In this document: positions 57,301 to 64,000 of the stretch, one piece after another
Layout: each line of letters opens with the position of its first letter
Numbering within the stretch: position 1 is the first letter of the stretch
The notes under the pieces: generated by a model
Seen by the model: the letters and a program-made list of their open reading frames with translations, nothing else
Told to the model about the DNA's origin: nothing
Database searches by the model: none
NCBI GenBank assembly: GCA_032718865.1
Contig: JALUTQ010000037.1
Location: 682,001-746,000, forward strand
Origin: Tilletia caries
Taxonomy: Eukaryota > Basidiomycota > Exobasidiomycetes > Tilletiales > Tilletiaceae
Reading direction: 5' to 3'
DNA length: 64,000 bases
Made by a program: the position numbers and the translations under genes

Positions 57301-59128
57301 GGTCGCACGCGAGCGTTGGCATGCCTGGCTATGTCGAGACCGCCACTTTGGCCCAATCCTTCGCGCTCTGGATGCTGGTGTTGAGGAGCCTGAGTGGGTG
57401 ATGCAGGATGGTCTCCTCATTCGCCGCCAAGATGGGCTGCTCGCGCTACCCGAAGGCGGTGTTCCGGACATCCTTCGCACCGTCCATGATCAACGCGGTC
57501 ACTTCGGATTCACCAAGACGTATCTGGCTGTTCGGCGACATTTCTGGCGTCCGGCGCTGTCAGTTGCTGTTCGAGCCTGGGTTAAGCATTGCCCACCTTG
57601 CGTTGCAACGAAGTTGGCACGCCGGACCGGACGGTTAGATGTCGAGGATGACGCCTCCCTCCCGTTCCAGTCCATCTCGGTGGACTTATTGCTGGGTTTC
57701 CCGCGGTCGAGGGCTGGTAATGATGCCGTCCTTGTGGTGTTGGACCTGTTCTCGCGCATGATCCTGCTCGAGCCGTGCGCCGCGTCGGTCACGGCTGAGG
57801 GTGTCGCCGCTATCCTCAGCGACCGCGTGCTCCGTTACGGATGGCGACCGAGTCGCTTGATCCCGGACTCGGAAGCGCGGTTGTCCGGCGTCGTTATGTC
57901 TGCCTTAGCGACGTCGCTGGGAGCTGTGTTGTCGCCGTCGGTCCCTCATCACCACCAAGCCAACCCGGTCGAACGGTCTATCCAGACCGTCAAGCGCGTC
58001 CTGCAGACGTTGTGCTTGGACTCCCGTGCTCATTGGGACAAGCGCGCCGTACCTGCCGCGGAGTTGGCGATGAATTCCACCCCGTCCGTGTCCACCGGCG
58101 TTTGTCCGTTCGACCTGGTCTTCGTTGCCCATCCGGATGTGGTACACGCCGTCTTTGATGCGCAAGAGCATGAGGGTGTCGGATCATTTGTTGAGCGGTT
58201 GACGGCGGCGGGAGCGCGGTTGGAGGATGCTCGTGCCTCGCTGGCGGAAGCTCGTCGCGCTCAAAAAGCGCGCTATGATGCGGTCCGGGCGCCGTTGCCC
58301 TCGTATGCTGTAGGGGATGCCGTCTTTGTGCGTTTGCCGGATCGACCGATTCCGGGTTCCCAGGAGAATAAGCTGGCGCCGCAGAAGATGGGTCCTTTCC
58401 GGATCAGTGCGGTCCTTAGTGACCACCGGGTGCGGTTGGAGCTGCCGGCGGACCTGAGGATTGGAGACACGTTTGCGGTCAGTCAGTTGGATGCTGTCCC
58501 TGGGGATGAGGATCCGTACGTCACTCACCGTGCGGGTTCGCCCGTCGAGGACGCTGATCGGGTTGCGCCTGCTTCTCCTTTCGCACCGTCTTCTCGTGCT
58601 TCCTCTCCGGTTCCTCGTCCCCCGCGGGCTCGGCGCACTCCGGGTGTGTTGCGAGAGTATGACGTGTCGGCGCGCGTCCATGCTATGTCGTCCTCGTTGT
58701 ACGATGCTTTGCGTGGTCCGCTCCATCGCGCTCGGCGTCTCGAGGTTGATGGCCGGACGGTGATCTTGACGGAGCGACCTGTCGCCTTCTTGTCCCGGTT
58801 GACCATGCCATCGGAGCAAAAGCTTGTCGCGCCTGAGCTGGAGCTGTCGTGCCTTGCGTGGGCTTTTTGGGCGATTCCTCCACTTGTTGGAGGGGGGGCC
58901 GACGTAACCGTGGTGACGGATCACGCTCCGTTGGGGGCGATGCTCACGAGTTCGGCCGGGGCGCGCTATGGACCGGTGATTTCGCGTTGCCGGGCGCAGC
59001 TGATGCCGCATCTCGCGCATCTGCGCTTCGTTCATCGGCCAGGCACCACACACACCAATGCTGATGCGTTGTCCAGGCTGGTCGTTCGTCCCGAGACGGA
59101 CGTTCTGCTCGACGCGGGGATGTGCTAG
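54319..59128 (+). pseudogene. pol of the LTR element: PR-RT-RH(N)-IN-RH(C)
   Basis: Polyprotein, frame open from the gag end to 56664, then changing at a T5 run (56549-56553), a G7 run (56821-56827) and a T5 run (57192-57196), then open to 59128. Protease: SSLLDTGSSLSIIDRQLLE. RT: WRFCVDYRKLNAHTV, VYSSLDALRGYHQLGV, TVPFGLRNAPAVFQRLMDSL, VAVVYIDDVVVATN, LYHAMGLFGYYRSFIPRFA. RNase H strand 1: VLYVDASKDGF (57160-57195). Integrase: GHFGFTKTYLAVRRHFW, HCPPC, SVDLLLGF (first D), IPDSEARLSG (second D), NPVERSIQTVKR (E), then GPF module KLAPQKMGPFRI. Final part: RTVILTERPVAFLSRL, APELEL, VVTDHAPLGAM, RFVHRPGTTHTNADALSR, which is the rest of a Ty3-type RNase H placed after the integrase. Confidence 0.85.
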
Positions 59129-59409
59129 ACGGGTCAGGCCTTTCTTTCTTTCTTTTTCTCTACTGCTCTCGCTTCCGGAGATAGTGGCTCCACGTGGCAA
59201 CTCCACGTGGACTCACTATCTTATCTCCCTTTCTCTCTTATCTTTCTTGCTCGCTCCCCTCACGTCGCTACCTTTCCCTTTGTCCTCTCTCGGCCGAGTG
59301 CCTTCCCTCTCTCGTGCTCGTCACCTTCTCGCTGCTCCCTGCACTTGTACTTACTTGCTCCGGACATGGAATCACAACTCTGAAGCACTTGTATAGCTAG
59401 TCTATTACA
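59121..59409 (+). repeat. 3' LTR
   Basis: 289 bp, matching 52555-52843. The pol frame stops inside it: TAG at 59126-59128. Confidence 0.93.
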
Positions 59410-59414
59410 GGTGG
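59410..59414 (+). repeat. Target-site duplication, right, of the LTR element
   Basis: GGTGG, repeated at 52550-52554. Confidence 0.8.
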
Positions 59415-59686
59415 AGACGTCGGCCCCTGACCGCCAGACCACGACGCATCAGACGGAGAACCGACAAAGGATGACTAGATGACTGTTCTTTCTGGCCATC
59501 ATGTCGCCTTTCTAATTTTTAATTTTTATGACCGAGGCTCGTAGAGGCCTATGCAGCTGTGAGGTTACAAGTACAGGAGGGGAAAGATTGATGCTGAACC
59601 TGAACGGACTGTGAACCGTGGAAGAGAATGCTGCGATGTATGCAAAAGCAAAGTGCGGTGAGGGTATAGTGTTGTGGTTGGTGTTG

Positions 59687-62600
59687 TTAAGAGTCTTCGC
59701 GGTAAGCCCGTAACCTCTGTGAGGCCAGAGCCGCGACCTTGTTGATGAGCGCGCGGTCGTTGAGCAGTGCCCAAGTCGACCTCGCCTTCCGAATCCCAAT
59801 TTCCTCCTCTAATCGCCTCCTTGCTGCTCGAGTGCTTTTGCACGAGAACAGAAGGTGCTCCCTCGTCTCCAGCTCGTGGCATCGGTCGCATTGTGCGTCC
59901 AGCTTGACCTTCCTCCACCGTAGGTACTTATTCAGTCCTAGGTGTCCGGTAAGAAGCTGGACCATCACGGAGACCTTTGCCCTGGAGACTCCCCGGTACA
60001 ACCTCTTCGCCTCCCCCACCCTGAGCCTGTTCACCTTCCTGAACGCTCGCCCCTTCGTCCCTTCTTCTCATCTCCGCTCCCATTCCGTCCTCATCCTACG
60101 AGTCGCGGCCAGTCTTAAGGTCGCCGCCTCATCCCGGCCGTCCTCGCACTCCATCCTCGCCGCTTCCTTCGCCCTCTCATCTGCTCCCTCATTTCCTACG
60201 ATGTCCCAGTGCCCTGGAATCCAGCCGATCTTGACGATGTCTCCTAGTTCTCGCCACCGGTCTTGAATGGCTCGAATCATGGGGTCTCTCGCCAGACCGG
60301 CATTGATCGCCAGGAGCAGAGCTTTGCTGTCCGACCATACGTACGCTGGCTGCTCAGTGGGAAGCGTGACCAGTACCTGGTGGAGTGCCGTAGCTTCTGC
60401 CCGGTACACCGTTGTGCGGGTGCCCATCGGGATCTGGATGGGGTCGTATTCACCGCCGGCCACATGTCCATTAAGGACGAATGACGCCGCCCCAAACCGA
60501 CCGTCCAACCCCGAGCCATCCGTGTACACGTGTACCGCCTCCTCTATCGTGTCTGCCAAGGTGCGCTCGTGCTCTTGCAGCGCCTCCTCCTTCGATCCCG
60601 CGACGCTCGCCACTAGAAGCAGCTCGTTCTCCCCTGGGACTGGTCTGGGGAGTTGACGGACGACGCTTGCCTCTGCTAGGTCTGGGTATGCGCGGAAAAG
60701 AAGGTGGATCGGTCCCGGGACCGAGCGGACGGGCCTGTCCTTGATCCTGTCGATCTGCCTTGCCAACGGGTGCGTCTCCGGGAGTGTAAGGAACCTCACG
60801 AGCGCATGTTGCTGACGTTGGAAGATCTTGAGGTCAATTGGAAGCAGCGCGGCCTCGAAGTTCAATACTTCCGATGCCGTCGACTTGTAGGTTCCTGTGA
60901 TCCGGATGGCGGCCATCCTTTGGATCTTCGCAAGCTCTGCCAAGTGCCCTCCGCTCCCCACTACCGTATCCATTGGCTTGACCCATACGGTTGATGCGTA
61001 TGCCATGATCGGCACCACTCCTACCTCGTAGAGGACCCGCATGTTGCTGTAATTGAACCCCCATGCTCGATTCCCCTGCCCCAAGAGTGTATGTACCGCT
61101 CTTGTCGCCTTCGCAATGACGTTGCTCGCGTGAATGTTGAACCGTCCGTCGCTCTGGAAGGTGAGCCCTAGGATCTTGAGCTCGCCAACGATCGGAATCC
61201 TGCGGCCCATCAGTTGTAGGCTGGGAGAGGTGACCGGGGGTATTCGGGGACGGTGCAAGATGCATGCTACCGTTTTCTTGAGATCGAAAGACGCTTTGTG
61301 TTCGCGCGCCCATCGACTCGCTTTGTCGAGATACTCCTGCGCTGTGTCCCTCAGTTCGACCGGGTCGTTCCCCGCAAACAACGCGTTGACGTCGTCCACC
61401 CACGCGACGCAAAGTCTCGTGTTGGCGCGCGTGCTGCCCGCAGCGTCTGCTAGTCCTGAGCTGTAGATCAACCAGAGAAGCTGCGATACCGGGGACCCTT
61501 GTGGTAGGCCGTCCGGTAGGTCCAACTGACCGCTTGTGTAGTCGCCGAGTCGCAGAGATGTTGTCCTGTCCTGCATGAACGACCTTGCCCATTCGATAAC
61601 CGGTTCCGGCCACCCCGCCTTGCGCATGTCTTTCACTAACACGCTGCCAATGACGCCGTTGTACGCACCCGAGACTTCCGCGGAGACAGCCAGGACCTGC
61701 CGCCCTCGGCGGTGATTGTCCTTGATGAACTGCTGAATCCGGATGAGCGCGTCTTCGGTGGCTCGGTGAGGTCGTCCTCCGTAGTGGTTATCGGAGATGA
61801 GTTTGTGTCGCTCCGCGAGTGTGAGGATCCTTGCTGCTATCAGGGCCTCCAGAAGCTTGCCCATCACGTTGAGCAGGGCAATGGGTCTGTATGCGCCAGG
61901 GATTCGATAGTCGGCCTTGCCGGGTTTTCGGAGGATCACCGTTGTTGCCTTCTTCAAGACCTTGGGGTGATGTCCGAACTCCAGGCACGCGTTGAACACC
62001 TTGCGTAGGACCGGGACGAATCCGACCCAGCCCCGCATGATCATACGCAGTGCCTCCCATGTTACCCCGTCCGGTCCTGGAGCTGATCCCTTCTTTGAAC
62101 TTCCAATCCTTTCCGCCACTTCCCTTTCCCCAAATCCATCCCATCTCACTCTCCCCTCTATCCCATCCTCCGTGTCCAGAGAGAACTCAGATGCGGCAAC
62201 ATCATCATCGTCTTCATCTGGCACCTGCTCCCTTGCTGGCCAGAGACCAGCTCGCAGGATTTGCGCCTTGGCTGGGGCTTGGAGCGCCAGTCCTCCCTCC
62301 GGCGTAGCCAGAGGTGCGACCATTGCTGCCTTGCCCCTTTTCCGCTGCTCGCAAGGCGCCAGATATCCCCACCGCTTGCATTGGCCAAAGTCTGCCTGCG
62401 ATGGTTCTTCTTAGCCCTGCGGATGCTAGCGTAGTGTTCGCGTTGCAGGAGGAGGAACCGTAAACGGTACTCCTCCACCTCGAGCAGGGTGTCATCGTTG
62501 GGTTCCCCCAACTCGACCACTCTTTTGCGTTTCGCTTGCCACTCCCGTCGTGCCTTGTTCATCTGAGCACGGCTCGCGCCATGATCGAACCAAGGTTGAC

Positions 62601-63582
62601 TTCGAGAGCAGCTTCGCAGCAGTGGTGCTGACTCCTCCAAGCCATGCACTACTGCCCCCTGAAGGGCCGCCGCCCAGCATTCTACGCCCTCTGCGGCACG
62701 AATAGGTGGTAGCCCGTCCACCACCTCCTTCCATGCGAGTTCCACTTCTCTTCCGAGTCGCTTCACATCGCACTTCTGGAGGTTGAATCGTACAGGCCAT
62801 ACCTTCGTCACCGGGGCGAGATTCAAGGTTGTCGCCACTGGTAGATGGTCGGATCCGTCGCCTGGCTCTCTGTCGCAAAGGGAAATGCACTGGATGAGTC
62901 TTCCAGCCAATTCCTCCGTCGCAAAGGCTAGGTCGATGGTGCTATACCGCCCTTCTCTTGACTCGTACGTCGGGCAGTCTCTTGGCGTGAGTAGGTGGAG
63001 GTCGAGTTGTTCGATGGCATCCAACCACTTCTGGGCGAACCGAGAGCTGCCGTGTACTTTGGACTCCCAAAGGGAGTGATGTGTGTTGAAATTGCCGAGC
63101 ACCAAATGGTGTCGGTCTTGCCCTACTGCTTCAAAAGTAGCCGCGAGCGGGGCGATGCTGTCTGCGGATCTGTTCGGGTTGTAGATGTTTGTAATGCTGA
63201 TAGCCGAAATTTCAGGCTCTACCCCGTCTTCGGCCGAAGCCTGTTGGGGCCGCCCTTGGAGATCGATATTGACCGTAACCAAGTCTGGATGTGGTACTCC
63301 TACCACCGAGACGTTGGCGGTCTGTAGGTCCTTGTTGATATAAATTACCACGCGGGGGTGCGGAGGGAGGGGTGTGTCCCGCGGGTAGTCGAGGTTGTAC
63401 TGTGTCGGTCCCGAGTCACCAACTGGTAACCACGATGGATGTCCGACTGGGTTTTCGAATCGTGCGAAGGGTTCTTGGATGCAGAGTACATGGTACTTCT
63501 GCGTGGCGGGGTTATTGAGGAGTGAGTGAACCACTGCAGCCGAACGTCGGCAGTTTAGTTGGAGGATGCGCAGATCACTCAT
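59687..63582 (-). pseudogene. LINE copy 2 ORF2: endonuclease-RT-RNase H, broken
   Basis: Same domain order as copy 1. Endonuclease from 63582 (LRILQLNCRRSAAVVHSLL, CIQEPFARFENPVG, LGNFNTHHSLWES, YSTIDLAFA, SDHLPVATTL). A frame change near 62325-62340, just before MVAPLATPEGG, leads to the RT (YRPIALLNVMGKLLEAL, GGRPHRATEDALIRIQQF, LPQGSPVSQLLW, AWVDDVNAL). Motif A reads VSAEVSGAYN, so the catalytic Asp is Glu. RNase H has HVYTDGSGLDGRFGA, YRAEATALHQ, WSDSKALLLAI and GWIPGHWDIVGNE in one frame. A TGA at 60068-60070 replaces a Trp codon of copy 1. The frame then continues to 59687 with the zinc-like CDRCHELETREHLLFSC. Confidence 0.87.
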
Positions 63583-64000
63583 GATGAGGATCTGCGACTT
63601 GAGGTTGGACCTCCCGCCGTGCTGCGCGCCATGTTAGACGCTTGGCACAGCGTTCGTCGTTGGCTGCGTGTTCGCCTCCGCACAAGGCGCAACGCAGGGG
63701 GTGACCACAGGTGCTCGGTGTTGCTCCCGTGGAGGCGGGCTTGCATTCTTTGCACGGGTGATCGCTGGTGTGGTGCCGGTCCGCGCATAGGCGACATACC
63801 GGCGGTCTTCTGCAATAACGCTCGACGTGACCAAGCTGTTGGCATTTCTCGCATTGCTGGGTGCGTTCGGCTGAGATATGGCTCCACCGTGCACCGCGAG
63901 ATGCCGCATGAGATCTTCCCCGACTTGAGGAACCGATCGCGGTCTTCCTGGGTCTTGAATGCGACCGCCGCTGATCCGAACTGCCGTTTGTTGGACTTCT
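63575..64000 (-). pseudogene. LINE copy 2 ORF1, C-terminal part, frame-broken
   Basis: The zinc-knuckle end of the gag-like protein, running in from beyond the window. ISCGISRCTVEPYLS is in one frame. After a frame change near 63870-63880 the knuckles CEKCQQLGHVERYC, CRLCADRHHTSDHPC and CALCGGEHAANDERC follow to the stop at 63575. The stop overlaps the ORF2 start by 8 nt, whereas copy 1 overlaps by 4 nt. Confidence 0.75.

Larger units (their letters stand above)
52555..59409 (+). mobile_element. Ty3/gypsy LTR retrotransposon with rearranged pol
   Basis: A 6855-bp element flanked by the 5-bp target duplication GGTGG (52550-52554 and 59410-59414). Its 289-bp LTRs look identical, begin TGTGCTAGAC and end TCTATTACA (TG...CA), so insertion is recent. 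The order inside is gag, aspartic protease (DTGS), reverse transcriptase (YIDD), first strand of RNase H, integrase (HHCC, D-D-E, GPF module), then the remainder of RNase H directly before the 3' LTR. There is no chromodomain. Several frame breaks lie in homopolymers. The bases after the 5' LTR (TGGTGATGAGAG) are the probable primer-binding site, but I could not assign the tRNA. Confidence 0.93.
59513..64000 (-). mobile_element. Tad-type LINE, copy 2, cut by the window end
   Basis: A second non-LTR element of the same family as 25051-30655, also on the minus strand, clearly diverged at protein level (roughly 70% alike over the RT block by eye). The 3' end lies near 59513, where an A/T-rich tail (ATAAAAATTAAAAATTAG on the minus strand) stands. 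The 3' UTR aligns with copy 1 (AGGCCTATGCAGCT at about 59547 and 25091). The 5' part is outside the window, so neither completeness nor the target duplication can be judged. Confidence 0.88.

Overview
Nuclear DNA of a basidiomycete fungus. Most protein genes carry short GT-AG introns (donors often GTGAGT), base composition is GC-rich, and the gene set is fungal: Rac GTPase, isocitrate lyase, Bub1/Mad3-type kinase, DBP9 helicase, low-affinity cAMP phosphodiesterase, F-BAR/RhoGAP. Protein style (long Ser/Ala/Gly low-complexity tracts, polyproline, His-Gln repeats) suggests smut-type Basidiomycota (Ustilaginomycotina or a relative). That placement is inference.

Layout. 1-23.3 kb is a dense housekeeping block: rac1, TSR3, icl1, BUB1-like kinase, translin, EST1/SMG7-like protein, cardiolipin synthase, 3-hydroxyisobutyrate dehydrogenase and a secreted GH5 glucanase. 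23.97-31.75 kb is a nested transposon nest: three short inverted-repeat (foldback) elements, two of them with exact 10-bp target duplications, and a full-length but frame-broken Tad-type LINE with a 14-bp target duplication. 31.9-37.6 kb holds a small unknown membrane protein gene and two near-identical 1.87-kb units. Each unit carries a 3'-truncated TPR gene plus a copy of the 3' end of the neighbouring LIM gene. One unit is interrupted by a fourth foldback-like insertion, and the other unit preserves the empty site. 37.5-51.6 kb returns to host genes: a LIM-domain protein, PDE1, DBP9 and an F-BAR/RhoGAP protein. 52.55-59.41 kb is a complete Ty3/gypsy retrotransposon with 289-bp LTRs that look the same and a GGTGG target duplication. 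From about 59.51 kb to the end is a second, diverged LINE of the same family, cut by the window edge.

Most notable points. (1) The Ty3/gypsy pol appears to have its RNase H domain split: the first strand lies before the integrase, and the rest of the domain (with three of the four catalytic acids) lies after it, in one open frame running into the LTR. (2) The foldback elements share an architecture in which each inverted repeat is built from a short degenerate motif array, and each family uses a different motif. (3) Nearly all frame breaks in the full-length LINE and the LTR element sit in homopolymer runs, so assembly error must be excluded before calling them dead. Exon coordinates were derived by hand from splice signals, reading frame and family conservation; all total a multiple of three.
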